Source of the DNA: Cryoendolithus antarcticus
Taxonomy: Eukaryota; Ascomycota; Dothideomycetes; Cladosporiales; Cladosporiaceae
Length of the DNA stretch: 64,000 bases
Reading direction: 5' to 3'
Assembly: GCA_002077065.1 (NCBI GenBank)
Contig: NAJO01000013.1
Coordinates: 1 to 64,000 of the forward strand
In this document: positions 1-9,922 of the stretch, piece after piece
Layout of the letters: the number at the start of each line of letters is the position of its first letter
Numbering within the stretch: position 1 is the stretch's first letter
Notes under the pieces: generated by a model
The model's database searches: none
What the model saw: only the letters and a program-made list of their open reading frames with translations
Told to the model about the DNA's origin: nothing
Program-made: the position numbers and the translations under genes

Positions 1-600
1 GCTTAACGTAGTATATAGCAAGTTCGATATCGGAGGAAGAGAGGTTCTACGCTAAGTCCGTAACAAAAGGAGCGGCCTCCTATATACGGATATAGTATCG
101 CACGGGCGAAGCCCGTATCTTTGTCCTAGGGCTCGCCCCTTACACTTTACTACTTCTAGGTTTTAATAGAGCTCTCTACTAGCGTTCTTACTCTAGATTA
201 AATAGAACTAGACTATAATAAGCCTAGATGATTAAGTAAAACTAGTCGCTAGTCTATTAGAAGTTACCCTAAGAGATATACCTAAAAACCCTATAAAATA
301 AATTTCTCCTAAAATACACAATTTTTAGTAAAACTCTCTAGTAACGTTCCTAGCTATATCTAGTCATATAATATACTATACTAAGCCTAGAGAGTCTAAT
401 GAAAGTAGCTAATACTCGCTAGGGAAGGCTCCTGGAGAGAAATTGTAAAAACCGCGTATTCTCGGGGTCTTTAGAAAAGTGCGCTAGGTAGAATACGAGG
501 TCTTCCTAAAAACCGCGATATAGAGTTAACGGGGCTACTTCGAAGCGTCCGAAACCGTTTTGTAGGGGGGCCGGTCTCCGTAGAAAAACCGTCTTGTAGG
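1..600. repeat. AT-rich, RIP-degraded repeat remnant
   Basis: The stretch is markedly AT-rich, with TpA far in excess of CpA and TpG; 181-420 is almost free of CpA/TpG. This is the signature of repeat-induced point mutation (C to T in CpA context) in Pezizomycotina. No open frame of useful length survives on either strand. A short hairpin sits at 102-116 (ACGGGC-GAA-GCCCGT). The composition returns to gene-like levels at about 600, where a 15-bp imperfect direct repeat (552-566 and 586-600) is found. The original element cannot be classified from what remains, and it continues past the left edge. Confidence 0.8.
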
Positions 601-2340
601 ATCAAATGACTTACACACCGGAAGCGGTGCGCATGAGCGACTCCTCAGGCGAAGGGCTGGATGCCCATCATCCGCGAGATACTCGAGTAGGATCCCATGC
701 TAGACCGGCAAGGAATCACTGCGACCGAGACACCAACCATCGTTTGAAGGTTGCTTCTGCGCTGCATTTCAGGAAATCATGCGGGTGATCTTGACACCGG
801 AACAAGCCTCCACGCACTATCAGCGGACGCTGTGCTGTGGTGCGGGCGTCTAGGCGATCGATCATGGAGGACATATCGCCCTCCAAGACTCTGGAATGCC
901 GTTGCGCTATCGCGCTAGAAGCCGTGCAAGCCACCGCGACTCAGGAAATACTCACCACCATTCAAGGCATGCCCCATCCTGTAACGCTGGTAATCGGGCA
1001 AGCGATCGCGACGCTTGAAACGCCTGGTCTCGGTGTAGTCCCGCGTTATCCTGCTGCTTACCGGGTGAGCGGTCCTCGAAGCAGACCGGGACACAAGAGA
1101 TGTTGGGGGCTTCCCGCATGATTATACTGGTAGCCAGACGAGCGATTGTGAAGATAGAGCACGAGAGGCGGTGCATGGCGAAGATATGCAGAGGGATGTT
1201 TGATAGTTTAGGGCCATCGCGGTGAGTGATTCTCAGTGGTGGCGCGCCATGCAGAAAACCGACAAGGTAGCGGAGTCGTCGAAGACGATACGAAGCGGAG
1301 GGCAAAGGCAGTTTCGGGACAATGAGGAGGGAAAACCAGCAAGGCAATGGTTTCCGGCGGTGCGGTTTCTAGAGGACGTGAATGAGAAGATTGTGCAGGA
1401 TGACGAGGGCAGTCCGAGGATCACAGCAGCGATGGTGAGCAGTCCTGAGTGGGGAGGGGAAGGTAGTCGATTGCGTGTAGTAGACGTGACCCACGCCGCT
1501 GATAGAGAAGCGCCACTGTGTCAGTGTGCTGTTTGACGTCAGCCAACTGACAGCCATTGCGACGAACAGCTAAGGTAAAAGCAACGAGCGGCGTGATATC
1601 GATACGTAGGTAGTGATGCACCTGGAGCGATGTCGTTTCTGCCTTTCGCACAGCCTTCTAATGGGGTCGCCGATTCATCGCGCCTCGGAGCTCGTGAGAC
1701 GTGCAGCGCATATGTCCTGATCTTCGAAGACTTCTGCCTCATTGCTTCCGGACCCTAATAACGGCGTGGGCGTGATGAAATGCGAGCAAAGCTGCCTGAC
1801 CGCTTGCTGAGGATTTGTTCAAGAGAGTCCGCAAATGGTTTGGTCTATCACACCAGATGCTCGATCGGAGTCTCGGACGATGTTGTGCATGTTATCGACG
1901 TCGGTAGAAAAGCCGATACTGATGAGACGGGATGCGGTCGAGGATGTTTGAAGCTGGGAGGAGATGCCCGAATCACGCCGGATCGGCGGCGATATTATGA
2001 AGCGCATCGCAATACCACTCCCGAAATGATCGAACAAGAAGTGTGCATCTACTGTTTGACAGCCACACAAACCAATCTTCTTGCATGCCTCGCCTTCGCG
2101 GCCTCGAAAGTCTGTCGCCAGCTTCAATAAGTGACAGACTTTCGAAGCCGTCAAGGAAGCATGCACGAACGATCACGACAGGAAAGTACGCAGCTTTATC
2201 AGGCGCGCCAGGCAGAATAGAGTAATGCTTACGCTTGATTTTCGATACGGACTTATTGAACGAGGATGTAAAGCATCAACAGCTTTCGACGAAGACGGTA
2301 ATCTCGATTTCGTCCATCCCACGCAGTCCTCATCTTCGTG
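601..2340. other. Gene-poor stretch, no supported gene
   Basis: The base composition is gene-like, but every open frame is short (at most about 130 codons), overlaps another on the opposite strand, and has no recognisable domain or plausible splice continuation. The only structured element I can point to is the palindrome at 2099-2150. The last few hundred bases must include the promoter of the oxidoreductase gene that starts at 2341. Confidence 0.5.
2099..2150. repeat. Near-perfect 18-bp inverted repeat
   Basis: The left arm (2099-2116) CGGCCTCGAAAGTCTGTC pairs with the right arm (2133-2150) GACAGACTTTCGAAGCCG at 17 of 18 positions across a 16-nt loop. It lies about 190 bp upstream of the oxidoreductase start codon. 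It could form a cruciform or hairpin, or serve as a dyad binding site. Confidence 0.85.
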
Positions 2341-3849
2341 ATGAACGGCGAGCAACCCAGGCTTCGCTTCCTCGTCGTCGGCGCCGGCTCGCGAGGCAAT
2401 AGCTACGCGCGCGCCCTCGTCGATTCCAATCTTGGCATCGTAGATGCAGTCGCCGACCCCATCACCTTCAAACGCGAGCAGCTCGGCGCCCGCCACATCT
2501 GGCACTCCATCCCACGATGCCCGGAGCATGAGTTCGAAGACTGGCGCGACTACATCAAGTACGAGCAGCAGCGACGCAAAGACGAGTCCGCCGGTCTACA
2601 GGTCCGCCCAGGGGTAGACGGCGTCTTCATATGCGTGCTCGACCACCAACATGTCGAGGTAGCCTCCGCCATGAGTCCGCTGGGACTGCACATCATGTGC
2701 GAGAAACCGCTCGCTACGAATCTTACGGACTGCCTGCGGATCCAACGATCGATAGAAGCGGGTCCAAAGTCGATATTCGCTATCGGGCATGTGCTGCGGT
2801 ATAGTCCTCACAACATGCTTCTCCGCCACCTCGTCCACGAGCAGCGCGTGATAGATGATGTGATCTCGATCGAACACACGGAGCCGGTCGGATGGTGGCA
2901 CTTCAGTCACAGCTACGTTCGTGGCAACTGGCGAAAGGAATCTACGGCAGCACCGAGTCTGCTGACGAAAAGCTGTCACGACATCGACTTCTTGCTCTGG
3001 ATGCTCTGCTCACCATCATCAGGAAGCAACGAGACGTCGCATTTACCATCCAGAATTTCTTCCACGGGCTCCCTGAAGCAATTCCGTCGCTCCCGGAAAC
3101 CAGCTGCTGCGAAGGAAGCAACCAACTGCCTATCCTGCGACATCCAAGATAGCTGCATCTTCTCCGCACCCCGAATCTACAACGACCGCCACCAAGCTAA
3201 AGGCATCACAAAATGGCCAGTCGACATAGTGAACCCCAAAGTCTCCGCCCTACACGCCTCAGGCCACGCCTCCCAAGCCAAAGACCTCCTCCTCGCCACC
3301 TTGAGTGAAGACTACACCCCAACCACTCCACAATCGGAGATAGGCGCCCGATCCTGGTACGGCCGCTGCGTCTGGGAGTCTGACAACGACGTCTGCGACG
3401 ACCAGTACGTGACAATCGAATGGGCCGACTCCGGCGCACATCTAGCGAAAACCGCAAACTTCCACATGATAGCCCAATCCCTAGCACAATGCGAGCGCCG
3501 CGGTAGGATCTACGGCACCACAGGCGAGATAAGCTATGACAGCAAGACCATCACAGTGCATGACTTCACCTCCGACTCGACGCGGGTCTATAATCCAGAA
3601 GTACCCGCGAACTCGCATCACGGGGGCGGAGATGACGGGTTAACGCAGCAGTTTGTTAAGGCTGTGAGCGGGGTGAAAGCGGGGGAGATGAGTGTTGAGG
3701 AGGCGCAGGTGAAGTTCCTGGGGTGCACTGTGGAGGAGGTGGTGAGAAGTCATGCTGCGGTGTTTGCGGCGGAGGAGGCGAGGAGGGAGGGGAAGGTGGT
3801 GGACTGGGAGGAATGGTGGAGTGCGAATGTCGAGAATGGAGTGAGTTGA
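2341..3849 (+). CDS. Gfo/Idh/MocA-family NAD(P)-dependent oxidoreductase
   Basis: The 502-residue intronless protein starts at the first ATG of the frame. The N-terminus carries a Rossmann dinucleotide fold (VVGAGSRGNS, Gly14/16/19). The family's EKP motif lies at residues 121-123 (CEKPLATN); its lysine contributes to cofactor binding and catalysis in sugar and inositol dehydrogenases. The remainder matches the family's C-terminal substrate-binding half in length and position. A cysteine motif, C-x2-C-x5-C at residues 263-272, lies in the C-terminal half and may bind metal or be structural. Substrate is unknown; cyclic polyols or sugar derivatives are typical. The gene sits next to the degraded repeat and converges on the lipase gene. 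Confidence 0.85.
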   Translation: MNGEQPRLRFLVVGAGSRGNSYARALVDSNLGIVDAVADPITFKREQLGARHIWHSIPRCPEHEFEDWRDYIKYEQQRRKDESAGLQVRPGVDGVFICVLDHQHVEVASAMSPLGLHIMCEKPLATNLTDCLRIQRSIEAGPKSIFAIGHVLRYSPHNMLLRHLVHEQRVIDDVISIEHTEPVGWWHFSHSYVRGNWRKESTAAPSLLTKSCHDIDFLLWMLCSPSSGSNETSHLPSRISSTGSLKQFRRSRKPAAAKEATNCLSCDIQDSCIFSAPRIYNDRHQAKGITKWPVDIVNPKVSALHASGHASQAKDLLLATLSEDYTPTTPQSEIGARSWYGRCVWESDNDVCDDQYVTIEWADSGAHLAKTANFHMIAQSLAQCERRGRIYGTTGEISYDSKTITVHDFTSDSTRVYNPEVPANSHHGGGDDGLTQQFVKAVSGVKAGEMSVEEAQVKFLGCTVEEVVRSHAAVFAAEEARREGKVVDWEEWWSANVENGVS

Positions 3850-4202
3850 TCGCGAGGAAGTCGGTGCAGCACCACCACAGCTCGCTGATTCGCGATGGAC
3901 TCTCGATGTGCCTGTTCCGCACGATCGGAATCCGCGCACTTACTGCTTAGATGGAGCTGTCAGGGGCACTTGCAGAGTCACGACTGCGCTCGTTCCCCAG
4001 AAACCGTAGCTACAGGGTGGAGAGCGGAACGTGATTCAGGTCAGCCACCAAGTAACGGAATGGCGCTCGGATACAATAGTAAATGAGCAATCGTGAGGCA
4101 GCCACGCCAGCGGCACTACGCGACCGTGCGTGGAAGCCAATATGTCTTGCATGTGTCTTCCAACATTGCACATTCAAATATATACAATCATTACAGACCC
4201 TC
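3850..4202. other. Convergent 3' intergenic region
   Basis: This 353-bp spacer separates the ends of two convergent genes. A pyrimidine-rich tract near 4200-4260 already lies in the lipase coding end. No other gene or repeat is seen. Confidence 0.5.
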
Positions 4203-7200
4203 TCACACCCCAAGCCGTCCCCTCACACTCTCCACAGCCCCCCTCTCCTTGACCACATCCCCACCCCCAACCTGCCTTGACCCTTGCACCGGCACCGCAG
4301 GCTCATCCTTAGGCGGCACAATAGGCGGTCGACTTTGCGGCGTACTCCGCCTAGCTTCCACAACAGGCATAACCACGTTCTCCCGTACACTGACGCTCGC
4401 ACCTGTGCTCGGATCGTCGGTCCGGATCGGCGAGCCAGGAGCAGGTAGCTCGGGTAGCCGAGGCGCGATGGAGGAGGCGACTGAGCGGAGCTGAGTGGTA
4501 GGCTCTGCATGCTGGCCGTGTGGTGGATTTGGCAGTGCGGAGAGCTCAGCTGGGCCGCTGCGGGACGCTGAGATTGGGACAGGAGGGGCAGGGTTCGAGG
4601 GTGGACCGGGTACTTTAGCTGCGGGAAGCTCGACTGCAAAGTTTTGAGACTGCTGAGGAGGCTGCCTCTCGTACTGGCTCTGCAAGCCGTCTGACGGACT
4701 TGCGGGTTTCGTGTGTGCCAACGGTCCGCCATGCGACATGCCCTGCGATGACGGCGATTGAGTGGCTTGCACCTGGTGGTGTGGCGACCCAGCCCGCTGC
4801 TGCTGTTGTGGGAGCTGATAAGGCAGCTGGTGCTGATGGTCCTGCTGAGCCGCCGCATTCTCAACAGCTTGCTGTCGCATAAGCATCGCATTTCTCAGAT
4901 CTCTCGGGTTATACGCAAAGCCCGATGGCTTTGGCGGCGCCATGCCGCTCGGAGGAGTGCTTCTGCCACCATTATGACCCTGTGTCGGGGTAGAATATCC
5001 ATCGCCTAGGTTCGCACTCCCAAACATACTAGCCGCAGCATTCAGGGCTGGATTACGTGCGAATGCGTTCGATGACGAGCCAGTATGCTGAGATTCTGCG
5101 GGACTTGCAGGTATCGAAGTCTGCTGTCCCTGCCCATGGGATGTAGTAGATGCAGTATGCGTCGAGAGATTCGTGTCCAGCCGGCGCAGTCGTGGATCGT
5201 GAGGTCCCGTCTGCTGATAGCCGTCAAGCGGCGTGATTGGACTCGGCCCAGGAGCTGGGTTGAAGAGTACCTCCTTCTCGAAGTACGGCATCACGATCTC
5301 TTTGTCAGAGTAATGCGGCTGCTCCTCTGCTTGGGGCGCTCGAGGTGGCTCTCCATCCGCCGCAGACACTGGCGGTTCTTCATCAGGACTCTCTGCTGGT
5401 GGAGGTGGCGGAGCTGCAACATCGCGCTCGACCTCTCGCGTGCTTGGTGCAAGGCTTGCACTGTCTGGCGTGATAGCATTAAGCGTTGCAGTGCTCCCAT
5501 TGAACTCAGGCATGGGATTGCGAATCTTGAACGGGTATGCGACCGTCCCGTTGTGTGGTCGCGAGCTGTCGGCTGATAAGAATGTGTTCTCCGATCCTGC
5601 AACCTTGGTACTGTCTGGATGTATACTGCGGGTAGTGGGTGGCGTTGGGAATGCGGTCATTCCTGACTTCGGTGTCGTGGATCGCGAGTTATGTGGTGAG
5701 CTTGCAGCGGTCGCGAAGGCATCAGTGCTCTGTCCCAATCTTCCCGTCGATGACATGCTCTGTAATGATCTCGCCGAGGTACCATTCTCATTGGGCAAAC
5801 GGAGTGCATCGCTGCCATCAAGCCCAGCCTGCCCAGTATCGGTAATCTGACGATACGGACTTCGAGGTCGCTCCCTCGCTCGATCCTGATCTCGCTGTGT
5901 CTCGCCACGTCCTCCGACGACAGCGGACAGCATCGAAACACTGCTGGTCCTACGTCTCCTATGAGCAGCGTCCGGACTCAAAGTATGCGACTTCTCAACA
6001 GGCATCTCGACCGCTCCATCCCGCGGTGGCCGCATTTCACTGGCGGAGCTGTGCTTTCCCGGAACTTTGGGTCGAACTGCAGCAGGCAGTGACAAACTAG
6101 CATCTCGCTGATCCATCGCCTCTTCTCGCTCCAGTGTGTTCTCGTCATGGCTAGAGCCCCAGCCGGACCACATCGCCAGTCCCCAACTCTTCTTGCCCTT
6201 ACCAGCTTTGTCGCCATCGCCAAGCCTGTTCCGATGCCCAGCAAGCGCAGAAGGTGGCGGTCGCTCGCCAGACCAGCCGTTGTCGCCTCCTTTCTGCATC
6301 TCTGTCAGCCTCTTCTTCGCAATCTTACGACGATCAGCCGCAAATTTCGTATCTGTCCATGCCTTGCGTTCAATCCACTTCCTGACCGGGCCAGGCTTGA
6401 TCGTCCCGATCGAGGCAGGGTCGAGATGCAGACACGCGAGCTCGAAGGTTGGCTCTAGTGGATACGTGTCCCCATGTCGAGTGACGCGATGCCTAATCAT
6501 GTGATCCTTGAAAGGCGGGAGTGGGTCTCCTGCTTTGCCGACCGAGCCTGTGGGCGTGCCGTTTGGCACTCCATTGGTGGTCGGCTTCCGCAACGGAGCA
6601 GGGTGCCTCGAGGTGACGCTTCCAGTGCGCGAGAGTGTAGATGCTCCATCATTGTCAGTCTCCTCGCCAGAACTAATGATCGAGATCTGATCGTCATCCA
6701 TGATGTCGATGCTCTTGTGCTGCGCATGTGCCAATGCCCAAGCTCCAAATTGCGCGACAGACCGGTACATGTACTTCGCCGGCCGTGTGAACGAGAGCGT
6801 GTGTGGCACGTGACACAGGTCATCCCATGACTGGAGGTAAACGTTCGTCGGCCCATATCTGTTCACATCCTCTTTTGACAGACCGAACTTCTCTATGATA
6901 GCATCTGCCGGTGCAAAAGCTTTCGGGTTCGCAGCCTTATGTGCTAGATAAATCTGCTCGTCCCGCAGCAGCTCAGCACCACCAACTTGTATCAGCATGG
7001 GCGGCAGACCACCAAGCGATGGCTGCTGCACGGGCGAGACAAGCGGATGTGTAAGCATTGCATTAGTCGAGTACATTTTGATCTGCTCCTTGATCGAGAT
7101 CTTCTCACCATCGAGGGTGATCGTCAGACCCTGGTCAAGGGGCACTTTCGTCGGCGCAGCGGTCAACAGTGCATCCTTGGCCTTTTTCTTTTTCGTGGAC

Positions 7201-8087
7201 GCTTCGTTCAGCTTCCGAATATCCTCAGATGTGGGTGGTGGCCAGACCATGCTGGGCTTGTGATGGAAGCCATGTGGCGGGATGTAGTCACCCAAGCCAT
7301 CTCCAGCGACTGAGGGAAACGAATGCGTCAAGTCAACCCATGGTGATAGTAGCATCGTTCCGGCAGGAAGTGGGATGCCCTGATCTCGCAGTGTGACCAG
7401 CATGCTTAACACCATTCCTCCGCCTGCCGAGTCCCCGGCGAACAAGATCTGGCTAGGCTTGAAGTCCTGTAGCAAGTACAAGTACGCAGCGATGCAATCT
7501 TGCAAGCCGCAAGGGAAGGGGAACTGCGGTGCAAGCCTATACCTCGGAGCAAACACCCGAGCCTTCAGCTTTCGTGCATGTCGTTGCATCTGATAGCGAT
7601 GCTCATCCACCGATCCAAAGTAGTAAGCTCCACCGTGGACATACAACACAATCCGCTCGCAAGGGGATCCATTCTTCCTCCTCTCAGTGTAGTCCTTCTT
7701 CATCTCTATCCATTCCCCCTTCATGCCAGCGTCGGGTCTTCGCCATTGCCACCACTCCCGCCCGCCCACTGCCTCGATCCCCTTCGGACCAAGCTGCTGC
7801 TGTATGAGCCTCGCGCTGCGGTCGAGGAAGGTCGCCGGTATGTCCGTGTCCAGAGTCTTGGCCCATAGTGGGGCAGGAACCCATTGCGCGGTGAACGCCT
7901 GCAAGTCCTCCACGCTGTGCAAGGAGGAGTAATGCAGGAATTGCCGGATCAGCCGGAGTCCTTCATGATAGGAGATGTGGGCAGTCGGCTTCTGGCGTAG
8001 GGGCCCGCGATTGAGGAAGTGGGAGAAGTAAGTCTCAATGACCGAGGGTGTGACGGCGGAGACGACTCCAAGCGTGCTCAGAGGCAT
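4203..8087 (-). CDS. HSL-type lipase/esterase with very long disordered C-terminus
   Basis: A single 1294-codon frame starts with ATG at 8087. The N-terminal ~450 residues form an alpha/beta-hydrolase of the hormone-sensitive-lipase class: oxyanion-hole motif HGGAYYFG at 151-158, nucleophile in GDSAGGG (Ser220), an acid in the GGAELLRDEQ segment, and a candidate catalytic His in LCHVPHTL. The remaining ~840 residues are low-complexity Ser/Pro/Gln-rich sequence with no fold I recognise. Similar fungal proteins are annotated as lipase/esterase family or steryl acetyl hydrolase-like, so a carboxylic-ester substrate is likely but unspecified. There is no signal peptide, which suggests a cytosolic or membrane-surface location. 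It is transcribed divergently from TSR2. Confidence 0.88.
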   Translation of the reverse strand: MPLSTLGVVSAVTPSVIETYFSHFLNRGPLRQKPTAHISYHEGLRLIRQFLHYSSLHSVEDLQAFTAQWVPAPLWAKTLDTDIPATFLDRSARLIQQQLGPKGIEAVGGREWWQWRRPDAGMKGEWIEMKKDYTERRKNGSPCERIVLYVHGGAYYFGSVDEHRYQMQRHARKLKARVFAPRYRLAPQFPFPCGLQDCIAAYLYLLQDFKPSQILFAGDSAGGGMVLSMLVTLRDQGIPLPAGTMLLSPWVDLTHSFPSVAGDGLGDYIPPHGFHHKPSMVWPPPTSEDIRKLNEASTKKKKAKDALLTAAPTKVPLDQGLTITLDGEKISIKEQIKMYSTNAMLTHPLVSPVQQPSLGGLPPMLIQVGGAELLRDEQIYLAHKAANPKAFAPADAIIEKFGLSKEDVNRYGPTNVYLQSWDDLCHVPHTLSFTRPAKYMYRSVAQFGAWALAHAQHKSIDIMDDDQISIISSGEETDNDGASTLSRTGSVTSRHPAPLRKPTTNGVPNGTPTGSVGKAGDPLPPFKDHMIRHRVTRHGDTYPLEPTFELACLHLDPASIGTIKPGPVRKWIERKAWTDTKFAADRRKIAKKRLTEMQKGGDNGWSGERPPPSALAGHRNRLGDGDKAGKGKKSWGLAMWSGWGSSHDENTLEREEAMDQRDASLSLPAAVRPKVPGKHSSASEMRPPRDGAVEMPVEKSHTLSPDAAHRRRRTSSVSMLSAVVGGRGETQRDQDRARERPRSPYRQITDTGQAGLDGSDALRLPNENGTSARSLQSMSSTGRLGQSTDAFATAASSPHNSRSTTPKSGMTAFPTPPTTRSIHPDSTKVAGSENTFLSADSSRPHNGTVAYPFKIRNPMPEFNGSTATLNAITPDSASLAPSTREVERDVAAPPPPPAESPDEEPPVSAADGEPPRAPQAEEQPHYSDKEIVMPYFEKEVLFNPAPGPSPITPLDGYQQTGPHDPRLRRLDTNLSTHTASTTSHGQGQQTSIPASPAESQHTGSSSNAFARNPALNAAASMFGSANLGDGYSTPTQGHNGGRSTPPSGMAPPKPSGFAYNPRDLRNAMLMRQQAVENAAAQQDHQHQLPYQLPQQQQRAGSPHHQVQATQSPSSQGMSHGGPLAHTKPASPSDGLQSQYERQPPQQSQNFAVELPAAKVPGPPSNPAPPVPISASRSGPAELSALPNPPHGQHAEPTTQLRSVASSIAPRLPELPAPGSPIRTDDPSTGASVSVRENVVMPVVEARRSTPQSRPPIVPPKDEPAVPVQGSRQVGGGDVVKERGAVESVRGRLGV

Positions 8088-8629
8088 TGGACAGCCGGTG
8101 TGCGTGATCCGCGACGTGCGACGCGATCCGATCTACGCCGCAATATCGGTGCGCTGTCTCACTGGGCCTGCAGTGTGGAAAGCATCATCCAGGAGGTTGC
8201 GTGATTGCCCTCGGTGATTCAAACCATTACTCGTGATTGCCCTCGGTGATTCAAATCATTACTCGTGAGGTAGGTGCGAGTCTCGACGATGTTGCAGTAC
8301 GAGAGACAGAGCGACAAGAATGGGTATCAGCCGCTCCTCCTCAAGCTCGCTACCACATGATGGAATGACATTCAGAGGCAATCCCAGCTGCACCAATGAC
8401 ATTTCCGTCCGCGACGGTCAGCGCATCGCCGTATGCACAGATCTGCCCATGGCTTGCGAGACGCAGGGGCTCGGCACGCACGACTCGTTACATGAAACCG
8501 TGATCTCCCTTCCCGCCACCCCGCAGCTAGCGCTAACTCTTATCTGATCTCGAAACATTCATGTGTGGCGTAGGATGTAGATGGAACGAACGAGCATACA
8601 CAGCGAAGTGTGAAGGTTCTCTCGCCAAG
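8088..8629. promoter_or_regulatory. Divergent promoter region (lipase / TSR2)
   Basis: This 542-bp spacer lies between two divergent start codons, so it must drive both genes. It holds the 32-bp tandem duplication at 8200-8263. An in-frame upstream ATG at 8561 could extend Tsr2 by 23 residues, but that extension does not look like the family. Confidence 0.55.
8200..8263. repeat. 32-bp tandem duplication
   Basis: Two adjacent copies of a 32-bp unit beginning CGTGATTGCCCTCGGTGATT occupy 8200-8231 and 8232-8263. They differ at one base (CAAACC versus CAAATC). The start of a third copy (CGTGA) follows. Confidence 0.9.
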
Positions 8630-9229
8630 ATGGCCACACCGCAGACGCTCTTCGACACGGGCATCTGGTACGCCCTCGCTCTCTGGCCTGCCTTGCACAC
8701 CGCAGTCTCGAACTCATGGGGTGGGCCATCAAGCACAGACAAGCGAGACTGGTTCGCTGGCGCAGTCTCTGAGCTCTTCCCAGCCCTACCCCCAGCCCTA
8801 GGACTTGCCACCATTGCAGCATCAGTAGATTTGGATGACCTAGGCGCTGTTCTGCTACAAGTCATGCAAGATGAGTTCGAGTGCAACGTTGAAGACGACA
8901 GTGAGGTCGAAGTAGCCCTCACCATCTTGCGTCTACGGAAAGGCTCGGAGGAAGGAAACGACAGTGAGGCACGGACTCTGGAGCATCGATGGAGGAATCG
9001 AGGAGCTATGAAAAGCGACATCAAAGTTATCGACAACGGACCTCAGGAAGAGGTGGACGAGGACGAGTTCGAGGGATTCAGTGACGACGAGGAGATGGGT
9101 GGGGTGGATGTCGACATGAGCGACGCGCCGGCGCTTGTCGAGACGGAACGACCTGTGAAGAAGGAAAAGCCGAAACCTCAAGTGGACGACGATGGGTTCA
9201 CCAGTGTGCCTGTGAGGAGGAAGAGATGA
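8630..9229 (+). CDS. TSR2: Pre-rRNA processing protein Tsr2
   Basis: The 199-residue intronless protein starts MATPQTLFDTGIWYALALWP. That begins the Tsr2 domain, including the Trp-x-Ala-Leu helix and the downstream LLQVMQDEFECNVEDDSEVEVA segment. The C-terminal half is strongly acidic (EEVDEDEFEGFSDDEE) and then lysine-rich, as in yeast Tsr2. Tsr2 chaperones ribosomal protein eS26 and is needed for 20S pre-rRNA processing in 40S maturation. I chose the ATG at 8630 over the in-frame ATG at 8561 because the conserved domain begins right after it. Confidence 0.88.
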   Translation: MATPQTLFDTGIWYALALWPALHTAVSNSWGGPSSTDKRDWFAGAVSELFPALPPALGLATIAASVDLDDLGAVLLQVMQDEFECNVEDDSEVEVALTILRLRKGSEEGNDSEARTLEHRWRNRGAMKSDIKVIDNGPQEEVDEDEFEGFSDDEEMGGVDVDMSDAPALVETERPVKKEKPKPQVDDDGFTSVPVRRKR

Positions 9230-9922
9230 ACGGATCGGTGCAGTCAGATCTTCTGCCGCTATCAGTGGTCATCAGAATACACTGCCTATCCTGGCCTGGA
9301 TACGAGCTCCAATCCCGCGACCAACACACTGGACACCATCGATCTTGTTGCATACACGTACATCCTTGAACGTTGGTCGTTGACCAGACTTGTGTCAGAT
9401 CTACGTGAGGTCGATCAGTAACAAGAGTCTGAGCGAAGCCTTACGGTCTCGCGGACCCTTTCTGCCCAGCATAGCTGAGCTTCCATCTCTGATGGAATGC
9501 GTCCAAGGGTCACAAGCCCGGAGTCGGAGCAAAACCTGCCATCGCCAGTTCGACGATTGCTTGTGTGCAGAATTGCTGCAACGCAGTGAGCGTAGCACTC
9601 GCGCTAAGAAGGAAGCGCACCTCTCCACTCACAATAGCGAGAGTACGGTCAGTACTTAGCTGCTCACAGCCTGCACAATGCGGAGGAGAAGCCTTGCTGG
9701 AAGGGTCGCAATGGTGTGTTGTGGCAATGCTGACAGGAACGGCAGTGAATGCGCTCCATACGAGCGCAGAGACGACTAGGGATGCGATTATGAGAGTCTC
9801 TTGGGATGACAGCAGTAGATTCTACCATCGCACAACGAAGATCAAAGGCCGTGTCTTCGTGATGTGCGCTACATTACAGAATCACTCTCGCCACTAGCAC
9901 TTGCTCAATCCACATTATCAAT
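9230..9922. other. Convergent intergenic region, no gene seen
   Basis: This is 693 bp between the 3' ends of TSR2 and the next minus-strand gene. Short open frames on both strands lack domains and splice support. I see no repeat or RNA gene. Confidence 0.45.

Noticed and set aside
8199..8262. tRNA-like B-box sequences (GGTGATTCAAAYC) in the lipase/TSR2 spacer
   Set aside because: There is no matching A box, acceptor stem or anticodon arm. The motif repeats because of the 32-bp duplication.
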